Assembly (NCBI GenBank): GCA_020723345.1
Contig: DYJA01000002.1
Coordinates: 43,323 to 107,322 of the forward strand
Source: Candidatus Aquidulcis sp.
Lineage (GTDB): Bacteria; Chloroflexota; Anaerolineae; UBA4142
Length of the DNA: 64,000 bases
Reading direction: 5' to 3'
The notes beneath the pieces were generated by a model. It did no database searches. It saw only the letters and a list, made by a program, of their open reading frames with translations, and was not told the origin of the DNA. Shown one piece after another: positions 50,885 to 57,954 of the stretch. A program made the position numbers and the translations under genes. Numbering within the stretch: position 1 is the first letter of the stretch; each line of letters starts with the position of its first letter.

Positions 50885-52321
50885 TCAATGTGCTAGCGCG
50901 TAAAATGTACCCATAACCACGTAAAATGATTGCTTGGGTGTGGGATTTGAATTGTTAAAGAACAACATTGGATCGGCATCTCTTGAATACATGGGAGAAC
51001 TTGTTGTGCCCGCCTGAAGTTCGTAAAGATTTGTTTCGTCTGTGAGTCCCCAAAAGACCAGTACTTTTGCTCCTCCTTGTACAACGGCCTTAATCTTCCT
51101 CTGATATTGGCGAGCTTGATTCAATAGCCTTTGGGAGCTATTGTCATTCCAAATATTTGTATCCATTTCTGTTGCCCATACTGGCAATCCTGTTTGCCCA
51201 GTTATAGACTGCAGACCCTGGGCGACTTTTTCAGGATCATCTACAGGATCATGAAATTGGACACCAATCGCTTTCAAGCCATGGCTTTTCAATTTTCTCG
51301 CTGTTTGGACTGTGTGATCATATCTTCTTTCGCTCGGTTGCCGATTCTCAAAATCGTTATAAATGAGTACGCATTCTGGATATACGCTAGTAAAGGTATC
51401 AAATATCAATGTATCATAATCATCTCCCAGTACTGCCTCTAGGGGATCTGGATATCGGTAATGTTCTTTTTCGTTCAACAAAACGATTGCCCGTACTGCG
51501 GTTGCTTTTAGGTATTGCGCCAGTTCGTTAACATAGTTTGTTAGAGCAGTTCTCATTTCCCGTGGATCCCTAATATCTTTCACCCAATTGGGGATTGCTT
51601 GTGGCCATATTCCCCATGCAATAACGGGGACTTGGTTGGTTGTCGAGAAATTTGTATCGCTTCGCAAAAAATCAAAACTAACCTTACTATTTTTTGTTGG
51701 TTGGGCTTTCACCCAATCAGACCACATAAAGCCAAGAGTATGGTGTTTCAGAAAGAGCTCTTGAGTTTTGCCTACCCAGTAGTATGTATTCGCAATCCCT
51801 ACATTGTTGATAGCGCCGCAATCTTTGAGAACTGCCTCTCTCCACCCTCGTTCTCCTTTTTCGTTTTGTTCCCAGATAAAGAGCGGGATTCGAATATAGA
51901 TATCGCTGTATTCTTTTTGTGATGGAGTCAACTTGGCTGGCTCAGGAACAGCTACCAAAAAGCGATATGGCTTTCCGCCGACGACTTTTTCCTCATCTAC
52001 AGTGCTAATTGCCGAATCCTGTAATCCCATTACCTCAAGATATTGTGTAACGACCCTCTGATATTCTTTTGACTGCCTGAATTCAGCTGTGTACTGTTCC
52101 AAAGATTTGGTAGCGGTTGCCATTGCTGTACTCGATGGTGTTGGCGCGGGCGTATTCATCAGTGTCGGCGTTGCGGTCGGCAGTGGCGTGCTGGTCGGCA
52201 AAGACGTGAGCGTGGGCGCGGGCGTCGCAGTAGGCGTGGGCGTGCCACCACATGCCGCAAGGAGTGCAGCAACGGATGATGAACCACACAATTTCAAAAA
52301 GTCGCGTCGCGTCAAGTTCAT
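50885..52321 (-). CDS. GH10-like secreted lipoprotein (divergent)
   Basis: 478 aa. Twin-arginine signal LTRRDFLKLCGSSSVAALLA with lipobox LAAC, then a 50-residue Thr/Pro linker. The folded part (about 75-478) has TIM-barrel features that recall GH10: ALVLLNEKEHYRY-like 'NE', CVLIYNDFENRQ, KAIGVQFHDPVDDP and LPVWATEMDTNIW, the last in the place of the catalytic nucleophile Glu. The acid/base Glu in IVLLNEKEHY is plausible but not certain. It may be a glycosidase of the cell surface. A related GH10 lipoprotein is at 62627. Base composition is lower in GC than the surroundings. Confidence 0.7.
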   Translation of the reverse strand: MNLTRRDFLKLCGSSSVAALLAACGGTPTPTATPAPTLTSLPTSTPLPTATPTLMNTPAPTPSSTAMATATKSLEQYTAEFRQSKEYQRVVTQYLEVMGLQDSAISTVDEEKVVGGKPYRFLVAVPEPAKLTPSQKEYSDIYIRIPLFIWEQNEKGERGWREAVLKDCGAINNVGIANTYYWVGKTQELFLKHHTLGFMWSDWVKAQPTKNSKVSFDFLRSDTNFSTTNQVPVIAWGIWPQAIPNWVKDIRDPREMRTALTNYVNELAQYLKATAVRAIVLLNEKEHYRYPDPLEAVLGDDYDTLIFDTFTSVYPECVLIYNDFENRQPSERRYDHTVQTARKLKSHGLKAIGVQFHDPVDDPEKVAQGLQSITGQTGLPVWATEMDTNIWNDNSSQRLLNQARQYQRKIKAVVQGGAKVLVFWGLTDETNLYELQAGTTSSPMYSRDADPMLFFNNSNPTPKQSFYVVMGTFYALAH

Positions 52322-52716
52322 TTGTCACCTCCAGGTGAAATCGAAAATTGGTATTGGGCGAATGAATTCGCGAATGAATTCGCGGCAACAACATCGCAAA
52401 GCCGACCGTCGTCGGCTCTCTTTTCTCCGCGTGTGCCCGCGTTCATCCGCGTCCCATTCTCAGCGCGCGCAATCGCGTCGCGGCGGGCGCGGGTGTGTAG
52501 GCGGCAAGGAGGAGGACAACGGACATCCTTCGGCTATCGCTCAGGATCGGATTAAATGGACAAGCGCGGGCAAGGGTGTGTGCGCGTTTCACTGTGTTCT
52601 CCTTCAGGCGTAGAAATCGCGGGATGACAACGGACGTCATCGGATTCAACGGACGCGTGCTTGTGTGCTTGTCCGTTCAATCCTATTCGGTCCGTTGTAA
52701 TCGTTCGCGTGAATGA
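52322..52716. repeat. Gene-free repeat region (hairpins and ACAACGGAC elements)
   Basis: At 52357-52385 the hairpin word GCGAATGAATTCGC appears twice in tandem. At 52513-52570 is ACAACGGACATCCTTCGGCT...GGATTAAATGGACAAG, and at 52625-52699 an inverted repeat ACAACGGACGTCATCGGATT against CTTGTCCGTTCAATCC...GGTCCGTTGT. The latter matches 40613-40700. No gene is seen. Confidence 0.75.
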
Positions 52717-52986
52717 CTATGCTCTCGCTTGCTCCAAAACTTTTTCTCTCAACCACGCGTTGATGAGCGTTTGGGATGGGACGTGTTGTGCGCGCGCAAT
52801 CGCGGTTACCTTGTCCGCCAAGTCTTCGTCCAGCGCAATGACGTGCGTTCTGCGTTTGAGATCAATGGTGAAATATGCCTCGGGCATCGCGTCCAAATAA
52901 TCGCCCAAATCGTGCGTCTCGAAGAATTCGACCGTCCCGCGGAGTGAACGTTGCTTGGGCATCGGTTTGATTTTATTTTTTGCCAT
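52717..52986 (-). CDS. BrnA/CopG-type antitoxin
   Basis: 89 aa. EFFETHDLGDYLDAMPEAYF, then RRTHVIALDEDLADKVTAIA and SQTLINAWLREKVLEQ, is the antitoxin pattern of BrnT-type pairs: a toxin-binding N-terminus and a CopG-like ribbon-helix-helix. The ATG at 52986 overlaps the end of a shortened toxin gene by 14 bp. It appears intact. Confidence 0.8.
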   Translation of the reverse strand: MAKNKIKPMPKQRSLRGTVEFFETHDLGDYLDAMPEAYFTIDLKRRTHVIALDEDLADKVTAIARAQHVPSQTLINAWLREKVLEQARA

Positions 52987-53128
52987 AGTCTTGGCGCTCG
53001 CCTTTTTCCACAAACCGAATCTTGGGATCGTTCTCGAGTGCCTCTTCGACTTCGTATGTTTCGACGTGATGCTTGCGGGCAAGTTTGTCCACAATGTCGC
53101 GCAGCCAAATGACGCCTTCGATCTTCAT
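52973..53128 (-). pseudogene. Internally deleted BrnT-like toxin gene
   Basis: A 51-codon frame, MKIEGVIWLRDIVDKLARKH, then HVETYEVEEALENDPKIRFV, ending EKGERQDYGKK. The first 43 residues match the start of DUF4258/BrnT-like toxins, and the last residues (QDYGKK) match their C-terminal 'RRRYGKK'. The central 40-45 residues with the GRYLIVFF and SARDM parts are missing. The frame is kept, so it could be a deletion that disarmed the toxin while leaving the antitoxin. The cognate antitoxin overlaps its stop. Confidence 0.7.
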
Positions 53129-53159
53129 TTCGCTTGTCCGTTGTAATCATCCGCGCGGA

Positions 53160-53456
53160 TTAGGCATTTTGCTTCGTCGCCAACTCGCGCTTGGCGCCCG
53201 CGAACGCGGCTTCTTCCAACTCGACGCGCTCGCGGATAACGCGCGTGAGCCATTCCTCGATGCTCGGTTGCCGATGCACCCGCGCGAGAAACGCGGCGCG
53301 CGCGGCAAGGTCGGCGGGAATCGCCAGCGACGCCGCTTTCTTGTGGCGCACGCGAATCGGTTTTTCCCACGCGGATTCGTCGTCGGCATGCGCGATAACA
53401 ACTCTGTCAATTTCGTCTTGCGAGAGATGCTGTTTCATCTTGTTGTTTGTTTTCAT
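53160..53456 (-). CDS. BrnA-like antitoxin
   Basis: 98 aa (MKTNNKMKQHLSQDEIDRVV...). It has a charged N-terminus with ADDESAWEKPIRVRHKKAAS, then helices IPADLAARAAFLARVHRQPS and EEWLTRVIRERVELEEAAFA resembling a ribbon-helix-helix dimer. It overlaps the BrnT-like toxin stop by 4 bp, as type II pairs do. Confidence 0.75.
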   Translation of the reverse strand: MKTNNKMKQHLSQDEIDRVVIAHADDESAWEKPIRVRHKKAASLAIPADLAARAAFLARVHRQPSIEEWLTRVIRERVELEEAAFAGAKRELATKQNA

Positions 53457-53707
53457 ACATCCCATCCTGTAATGATGCGGACAATCCTGCCTGGCTTGAG
53501 CTGGAAGACGATCTTGAGTCTGCGCCCGCCAGGTGTTCTTGCAATCCACTGCCAACGGTCGCGGAAAGACTTGTTGCGCCGTACGATAAATTCGTCGGCA
53601 AAGAAACACTCGACGGCTTCGTCATACGTAACGCCGTGCGCGGCGAGTTTATCGCGTTCAAAGTCGTACTCAAAGTCGGCTGGAGAAAAGCGATGCCAGT
53701 TGACCAC
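53453..53707 (-). CDS. BrnT-like toxin
   Basis: 84 aa. FEYDFERDKLAAHGVTYDEA, then ECFFADEFIVRRNKSFRDRW and LKIVFQLKPGRIVRIITGWD, follow the short BrnT/RelE-like family of antitoxin-linked RNases (Asp/Arg-rich active face). Complete, unlike the neighbouring copy at 52973. Confidence 0.75.
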   Translation of the reverse strand: MVNWHRFSPADFEYDFERDKLAAHGVTYDEAVECFFADEFIVRRNKSFRDRWQWIARTPGGRRLKIVFQLKPGRIVRIITGWDV

Positions 53708-53721
53708 GTTGGATTATACTC

Positions 53722-53955
53722 CTATACGGCGACCGCCGCGACGCGAAGGTCTTCCGCCGACATTACCGCCATCGCGTATTCGATGCACGCTGGGGTGTCC
53801 GCGACTTGAAGGTCAGGGTAATAGTCGCGAATGATTGTATCGAACGGAATGTCTTCCCGAACCAATTCGAGTACGTCCTGCACAGGAATGCGCGTACGTG
53901 CAACGCACGGTTTGCCGAAATGGACATTCGGGTTGATGGTGATTCTGTCTTTCAT
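53722..53955 (-). CDS. DUF433 antitoxin-like protein
   Basis: 77 aa. INPNVHFGKPCVARTRIPVQ, DVLELVREDIPFDTIIRDYY and PDLQVADTPACIEYA match DUF433, a winged-helix antitoxin usually paired with a PIN-like DUF5615 toxin. No such toxin follows, so it appears to be an orphan. Confidence 0.88.
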   Translation of the reverse strand: MKDRITINPNVHFGKPCVARTRIPVQDVLELVREDIPFDTIIRDYYPDLQVADTPACIEYAMAVMSAEDLRVAAVAV

Positions 53956-53988
53956 CGTGTTACCTCGTGTTCGAGTATCTGTCTCATA

Positions 53989-54216
53989 TCACCGTTTGCT
54001 CGCGTGCAGAATCGTGTAGCCGACAACTGCTTTGCCTTCGTAGCGTACAATCACATCGTCATCCGTTAATTCGCTGTCAGTTGCGTGGCTTGGCTTCTTG
54101 AAATTGACGTACAAAGTATCGGCTTCGGTGTCGTAAGAAACCCACATCGTCTTTTGCGGCGATTCTTTGACTTGAGGCAGAAGATTCAAATACGTTTGAT
54201 ATTCCATTACGGCCAT
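53989..54216 (-). CDS. DUF2283 protein
   Basis: 75 aa. MWVSYDTEADTLYVNFKKPS, then DDVIVRYEGKAVVGYTIL, is the DUF2283 pattern. Small proteins of this type are often paired with RelE-like or nuclease toxins. The ATG at 54216 follows GGAGGCAACT; an internal ATG at 54207 is possible. It overlaps the upstream gene by 10 bp. Confidence 0.85.
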   Translation of the reverse strand: MAVMEYQTYLNLLPQVKESPQKTMWVSYDTEADTLYVNFKKPSHATDSELTDDDVIVRYEGKAVVGYTILHASKR

Positions 54217-54509
54217 AGTTGCCTCCTCTTGTCGAGTGAGCGAATTCTTCGCGTCAAGAACGCAGTGATGATAAATCCGCCAGTTTCTTCTTCACGATAA
54301 ATCACAACCAACCATTTGCCAGTTTCGATCTCACGAATTGCCAAGAGTTCGCCCGCATTGCCCGCCAAGATGCGCGTCGGTTCGGCAATCGCTTCGAGAA
54401 CGCTGTATCGCCACCCCGCAAGTTCGTTGTGCTCTTCGGCAATGTGCGCCCAACGTTCGTCGGTCAGGCGGATTGGTTTTCCGTTTTTAGATGTGACGAT
54501 GTCTGGCAT
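54207..54509 (-). CDS. PBECR-like nuclease toxin
   Basis: 100 aa. KPIRLTDERWAHIAEEHNEL, YSVLEAIAEPTRILAGNAGE, LLAIREIETGKWLVVIYREE and GGFIITAFLTRRIRSL match small barnase/EndoU/colicin-like nuclease domains of phage and toxin-antitoxin loci (PBECR type). It overlaps the DUF2283 gene, its probable antitoxin. Confidence 0.75.
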   Translation of the reverse strand: MPDIVTSKNGKPIRLTDERWAHIAEEHNELAGWRYSVLEAIAEPTRILAGNAGELLAIREIETGKWLVVIYREEETGGFIITAFLTRRIRSLDKRRQLWP

Positions 54510-54527
54510 GTGCGATCACGTAGAAAT

Positions 54528-54566
54528 GGAAATCGAAAATCGGCAATCGCAAATCGGAAATCTCGG
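54528..54566. repeat. AAATCGG heptads
   Basis: GAAATCGAAAATCGGCAATC and GCAAATCGGAAATCTCGG; repeated at 55199-55232. Confidence 0.8.
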
Positions 54567-54582
54567 TGCGATTGTCCGTTGT

Positions 54583-54918
54583 TCAATTGGCAGAGACGTT
54601 CTTCAGGATTCCGCGATCATCTAGAAATTCGACAGGCGCTTTGTCCTTGCCGTGTTCCCACATCAACGAGAAAAACCAAATGCCGCTCTCGCCGATGCAG
54701 AAATCAGCGGGCGTGAAGGTCATTTTAGAATCGAGCGGCGGTTCGGGATTTTCGGGAGTGTATTCCGCTTGCCATCCAAACGCCTCGCCTTGCCACGCTT
54801 TGCCTTCTGTGTGCAACTTGGCGGCAAATGCGCGCACCTCGTCAAGAGCGGGAATGACGATTGGGATGATCGGTGCGTATTCGTCGCGCGTCCAAATTTT
54901 CGCTTTAACGGCTAACAC
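54583..54918 (-). CDS. Unrecognised partner of DUF4160
   Basis: 111 aa from a GTG at 54918 with GGAGCAAAGCAAAC upstream. It overlaps the end of the DUF4160 gene. The sequence (VKAKIWTRDEYAPIIPIVIP; AFGWQAEYTPENPEPPLDSK; GESGIWFFSLMWEHGKDKA) has no family I recognise; it is not the DUF2442 protein usually found beside DUF4160. It probably encodes an antitoxin or immunity-type partner. Confidence 0.6.
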   Translation of the reverse strand: MLAVKAKIWTRDEYAPIIPIVIPALDEVRAFAAKLHTEGKAWQGEAFGWQAEYTPENPEPPLDSKMTFTPADFCIGESGIWFFSLMWEHGKDKAPVEFLDDRGILKNVSAN

Positions 54919-55153
54919 GTTTGCTTTGCTCCTTTTCCCACGCGTCCAGAATCTCGCGTTTGTGTTCAGCGATGATGCGTTCAATTTCGACGAGTTCTTG
55001 TGGACGAAAACCGTGTATTCGCGCGGGAGTGATCGGATTCAACCAATATTTTGCTTCTTTACCCTGTTTGCCCGCGTGAATGTGCGGCGGTTCATCAAGG
55101 TCGGCTTCGTAGAACCAGAATTTGTAACCTTTGAGACGGAGGACGACGGGCAT
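54905..55153 (-). CDS. DUF4160 protein (toxin-like)
   Basis: 82 aa. LKGYKFWFYEADLDEPPHIH and AGKQGKEAKYWLNP, then LVEIERIIAEHKREIL, is the DUF4160 pattern, a BrnT-like fold proposed as toxin and usually followed by DUF2442. Here another protein follows. Start ATG at 55153. Confidence 0.88.
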   Translation of the reverse strand: MPVVLRLKGYKFWFYEADLDEPPHIHAGKQGKEAKYWLNPITPARIHGFRPQELVEIERIIAEHKREILDAWEKEQSKRVSR

Positions 55154-55198
55154 CGTGTTTCCTTTGAGTGGATTCTCACAGGCGGTACGACAACACAG

Positions 55199-55234
55199 AC
55201 ATCGAAAATCGGCAATCGCAAATCGGAAATCTCG
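55199..55234. repeat. AAATCGG heptads, second copy
   Basis: ATCGAAAATCGGCAATCGCA and AATCGGAAATCTCGG, nearly identical to 54528-54566. Confidence 0.8.
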
Positions 55235-55245
55235 GCGGGCGGCAG

Positions 55246-55485
55246 TTACCCTTCCTCGTATGCTTTCAGGAAATCGTCGCGCGAAATTCCTGTTTGCGTG
55301 AGAATCGTTCGCAACGTCGAGCTTTTCAGCGTGCGATGATTCGGCATCGTCAGCGGCATCCGCGTGCCATCGGGATTCTCGCGTTCCATCGCAATGTGCT
55401 CGCGTTCGCGTACCATGCGAAATCCCAACTTTTCCAATGTCTTGACGACTCGTGCTTTCGGCGCGTCCACAGGAAACTTTGGCAT
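55246..55485 (-). CDS. hicA: HicA-type mRNA interferase toxin
   Basis: 79 aa. MPKFPVDAPKARVVKTLEKL, then GFRMVREREHIAMERENPDG and MPNHRTLKSSTLRTILTQTG, is the double-stranded RNA-binding-like HicA fold with the catalytic His in REREH. The ATG at 55485 overlaps the hicB stop by one base (TGATG). Confidence 0.9.
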   Translation of the reverse strand: MPKFPVDAPKARVVKTLEKLGFRMVREREHIAMERENPDGTRMPLTMPNHRTLKSSTLRTILTQTGISRDDFLKAYEEG

Positions 55486-55712
55486 CAAACCGCGATCCCT
55501 GCTTCCGCGACGAATGCTTCCAACACAGTTGGCTCGCTTTCGATGACTTGGTGTCCGAATGTTTCGATGTGGAACTTGATCGCCGATTTCACGTCGGCTA
55601 ATGCTTCTTCGTACGTATCGCCTTCACCGACGACAACCCCTTTCAGTCCAAGGGGGTACGCAACGTAGCCGTCGGGATGTTTCTCAACGAGAATTTTGAA
55701 TTGTTGTAGCAT
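55485..55712 (-). CDS. hicB: HicB-type antitoxin
   Basis: 75 aa. FKILVEKHPDGYVAYPLGLK, GVVVGEGDTYEEALADVKSA and IKFHIETFG follow HicB, the partially degraded RNase H-like fold without a C-terminal HTH. In this operon antitoxin precedes toxin. A TATACT lies at about 55743-55738 on the minus strand. Confidence 0.9.
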   Translation of the reverse strand: MLQQFKILVEKHPDGYVAYPLGLKGVVVGEGDTYEEALADVKSAIKFHIETFGHQVIESEPTVLEAFVAEAGIAV

Positions 55713-55810
55713 ATTTGCTCCCTATCCCATTTCACACCCACAGTATACGCCACTTTTCCTTTCTTGAAAAGCGCATCAGCCCGAATCTCTCGGGCTGATA
55801 CATCGTTGTT

Positions 55811-56224
55811 TCAGCGGACGGCAACTTGGATCGTGTACGTTTTGATCGGCGGCACGCCTGTTTCCCAGGAACGGCGATAGACGAGTTTGAGCGTTGTCGT
55901 GCCTGCGCCGATGGGCTCAAAGCGGAATGTTTCGGTACCGCCCGCGCCGACAAGCGGCGGGTTGCCTGATGCAGACGATTTGAATTCCGCGCCGCCAACT
56001 TGGCGCAAGATCGCTTTGTCCGCCTCGGCGATTTCCCAGCGATAACCCGTTGTTGGATTCGACGCGAGTGTGACGACCAACTCCTGACCGCGCGCGATTT
56101 CCTTCTGCGCGTTGTTGTGCGTGTCATCCAAATTGACTTGAGACGTACTGCATCCTCCTGTCAAAAGCAAAATCACGAACAACCCCGCGAGCCAATTTTT
56201 GAGTTCGTCCAATGCGTGGAACAT
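55811..56224 (-). CDS. Chagasin-family cysteine protease inhibitor (lipoprotein)
   Basis: 137 aa. The signal ends in the lipobox LTGGC (about 25). The mature part is an I42 chagasin domain with the inhibitory loops NPTTGYRW, GAGGTETFRF and YRRSWETG. It binds papain-like proteases at the cell surface. Start at 56224 with AAGGAGGAGCAG. A second protease inhibitor, the alpha-2-macroglobulin, is 5 kb away. Confidence 0.92.
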   Translation of the reverse strand: MFHALDELKNWLAGLFVILLLTGGCSTSQVNLDDTHNNAQKEIARGQELVVTLASNPTTGYRWEIAEADKAILRQVGGAEFKSSASGNPPLVGAGGTETFRFEPIGAGTTTLKLVYRRSWETGVPPIKTYTIQVAVR

Positions 56225-56292
56225 CTGCTCCTCCTTGCAAGCGATGCTTGCTCGATTAGCAGACGACGCGCGCTGGCAAAATGTTCCACCGA

Positions 56293-57351
56293 TTATTTCA
56301 ATGTGCCAAGATCAAATCCGAGTTCGGCTAAAGCCGCGCGTAAATCCTCTGCCAACGGCGCGACAAAACTAACTTCGCGCCCACCGCGCGGCAGCGTGAG
56401 CGCGATTTTCCATGCGTGCAAAAACTGCCGCGTCAAGCCGAGCGCGTTTTTCCGTTTGCCGTAGATCGCGTCTGCGACGACGGGAAAACCCAGAAACGCG
56501 AGATGCACGCGAATCTGGTGCGTCCGTCCCGTCTGCGGCTCGACTTGGAGGAGCGTGTAGCGTCCTGAGCGGAACGAAGTGGAGTCGAAGAACGCGAGCG
56601 TGCGATAAACCGTCACCGCGTCGCGCGCGCGTCCCGCCGAATGAATTCGGCGTCTATCCAGGTTCAAGTCGGCTGAAGCCGACTGTACGCTAGCCCGCTT
56701 GAGCGGGCTTTCACCTTTTGAGCCGAGCGATTGATCGCTCGGCAGTACCGCCATCTTCTGCCGATGTTTCGAATCGCGACCGATCGGCGCGTCGATTTTG
56801 CCGCGCGGCGGTTTCACGATGCCTTCGACGAGCGCGAGGTATGTCTTGTGGACGCGGCGCGCCTTGAACTGCGCCTGCAAATCGCGCATCGCCGCATCGT
56901 TTTTCGCGACGATGATAATGCCACTCGTGTCGCTGTCAAGCCGATGCACGATCCCAGGTCGTTCCACGCCGCCGACATTTAGATTGGAGCAATGCGCGAG
57001 AATCGCGTTGACGAGCGTGCCTTCGCGATGTCCGGCGGCGGGATGCACGACCATCCCTGCGCGTTTGTTGACGACGAGCAGATCGCCGTCTTCATACAAA
57101 ATGTCGAGCGGGATTTTTTCTGCGCGCGGTCCTTCGACTCCGCTCAGGACGGGTTCAGGCGGCGGCACGCGCACGGTGATCGTCTCGCCGATTTGGACGC
57201 GGTAACTGGCTTTGCGCGCGATGTTGTCCACGCGAATTTGCGCGTCGTCGATCAATCGCTGGACTGCCGCGCGCGATAAATCAGGCAGATGTTCCGCGAC
57301 GTAACGATCAAGGCGCGTGCCTGATTCGGTTACGGCAATTGTGGTTTCCAT
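56293..57351 (-). CDS. RluD-family 23S rRNA pseudouridine synthase carrying inserted hairpins
   Basis: 352 aa. The S4 domain (SRAAVQRLIDDAQIRVDN) is followed by the RluA-type catalytic domain with HRLDSDTSGIIIV (Asp nucleophile), APIGRDSKHRQKMAV and TGRTHQIRVHLAFLGFPVVA. It isomerises uridines of 23S rRNA or tRNA. Between KMAV and ARDAVTVYRTL about 38 extra residues (LPSDQSLGSKGESPLKRASV...) are encoded by four hairpins. FFDSTSFRSG is a TCCTGAGCGGA...TCGAA element, and PVLSGVEGP near residue 80 is another. Start at 57351. It lies downstream of lspA, the usual order. Confidence 0.9.
   Translation of the reverse strand: METTIAVTESGTRLDRYVAEHLPDLSRAAVQRLIDDAQIRVDNIARKASYRVQIGETITVRVPPPEPVLSGVEGPRAEKIPLDILYEDGDLLVVNKRAGMVVHPAAGHREGTLVNAILAHCSNLNVGGVERPGIVHRLDSDTSGIIIVAKNDAAMRDLQAQFKARRVHKTYLALVEGIVKPPRGKIDAPIGRDSKHRQKMAVLPSDQSLGSKGESPLKRASVQSASADLNLDRRRIHSAGRARDAVTVYRTLAFFDSTSFRSGRYTLLQVEPQTGRTHQIRVHLAFLGFPVVADAIYGKRKNALGLTRQFLHAWKIALTLPRGGREVSFVAPLAEDLRAALAELGFDLGTLK
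56560..56750. repeat. Cluster of five in-frame palindromic elements
   Basis: GTCCTGAGCGGAACGAAGTG, then GAGTCGAAG (56562-56590); GCCGAATGAATTCGGC (56636-56651); AGTCGGCTGAAGCCGACT (56667-56684); AGCCCGCTTGAGCGGGCT (56692-56709); arms GCCGAGCGAT/ATCGCTCGGC (56722-56743). Each hairpin has a two-base loop. The four hairpin centres are 32, 25 and 32 bp apart. Confidence 0.9.
57128..57150. repeat. TCCTTCGACT...CTCAGGACG element in frame
   Basis: GTCCTTCGACTCCGCTCAGG, then ACG; encodes PVLSGVEGP on the minus strand between S4 and catalytic domain of the pseudouridine synthase. Confidence 0.85.
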
Positions 57352-57362
57352 TTGGGTTGGTG

Positions 57363-57396
57363 AGACCTGTGAGGTTTCCAAAAACCTCGAAGGTCT
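57363..57396. terminator. AGACC-family hairpin upstream of the Rlu gene
   Basis: Stem AGACCTGTGAGGTTT/AAACCTCGAAGGTCT with a four-base loop. It lies between lspA and the Rlu gene. Confidence 0.6.
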
Positions 57397-57400
57397 GCGT

Positions 57401-57429
57401 GAAAACAAAACCCCAGCACGCGGCTGGGG
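57401..57429 (-). terminator. Rho-independent terminator of lspA
   Basis: Stem CCCCAGC/GCTGGGG with a five-base loop, followed on the minus strand by TTTTGTTTT. It starts at the lspA stop. Confidence 0.85.
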
Positions 57430-57954
57430 CTATTCATTGCCCGCTGATTTAATCTCATCAGGCGAATCAAGCGGCGCAGGTTGCGCTTCAGTCTTCGGCG
57501 TGGTGCGCCACAGGTGAATCATCAGCAACCCAACACCAAACACAATCGACGCGTCCGCGATGTTGAACACAGGAAACGGTCGCACATACAACAAATCGGT
57601 CACGGAGCCGAAACGCAGACGATCAATCAGGTTGCCAATCGCGCCGCCGAGTTGCATTCCCAGCGACAGTCGCACGATCCATTGTCCCGCGGGAATCGAG
57701 CGATAATACGCGACGATCACGACGGACACGATCAGCGCGACGAACGTGAAGACGAGACTCAGTTGCGGAAAAAGTCCAAACGCCGCGCCCGAATTCGTAA
57801 TGTGCGTGAGAACGAACCAATCGCCAAGAGGCGGAGGGAAAATACTATAGGTTGTGTTGAGCGGAATATTTTCGATTGCCCATGCTTTGCTCGCTTGATC
57901 CGCGATCAACACGATCAAAGCGATCACGAACAAAACTAGATCGCGTAACTTCAT
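57430..57954 (-). CDS. lspA: Lipoprotein signal peptidase II
   Basis: 174 aa with four membrane helices. LIADQASKAW, ITNSGAAFGLF, LGGAIGNLIDRLRFGSVTDL (first catalytic Asp) and FPVFNIADASIVFG (second catalytic Asp) are the LspA blocks, all intact. It cleaves the signal of prolipoproteins, of which this window encodes several. The ATG at 57954 overlaps the stop of the upstream TraR/DksA-type gene (ATGA). Confidence 0.95.
   Translation of the reverse strand: MKLRDLVLFVIALIVLIADQASKAWAIENIPLNTTYSIFPPPLGDWFVLTHITNSGAAFGLFPQLSLVFTFVALIVSVVIVAYYRSIPAGQWIVRLSLGMQLGGAIGNLIDRLRFGSVTDLLYVRPFPVFNIADASIVFGVGLLMIHLWRTTPKTEAQPAPLDSPDEIKSAGNE

Noticed and set aside
56560..56750. Intein or intron in the pseudouridine synthase gene
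   Set aside because: Far too short, no intein motifs and no self-splicing intron features; it is a set of palindromes in frame.
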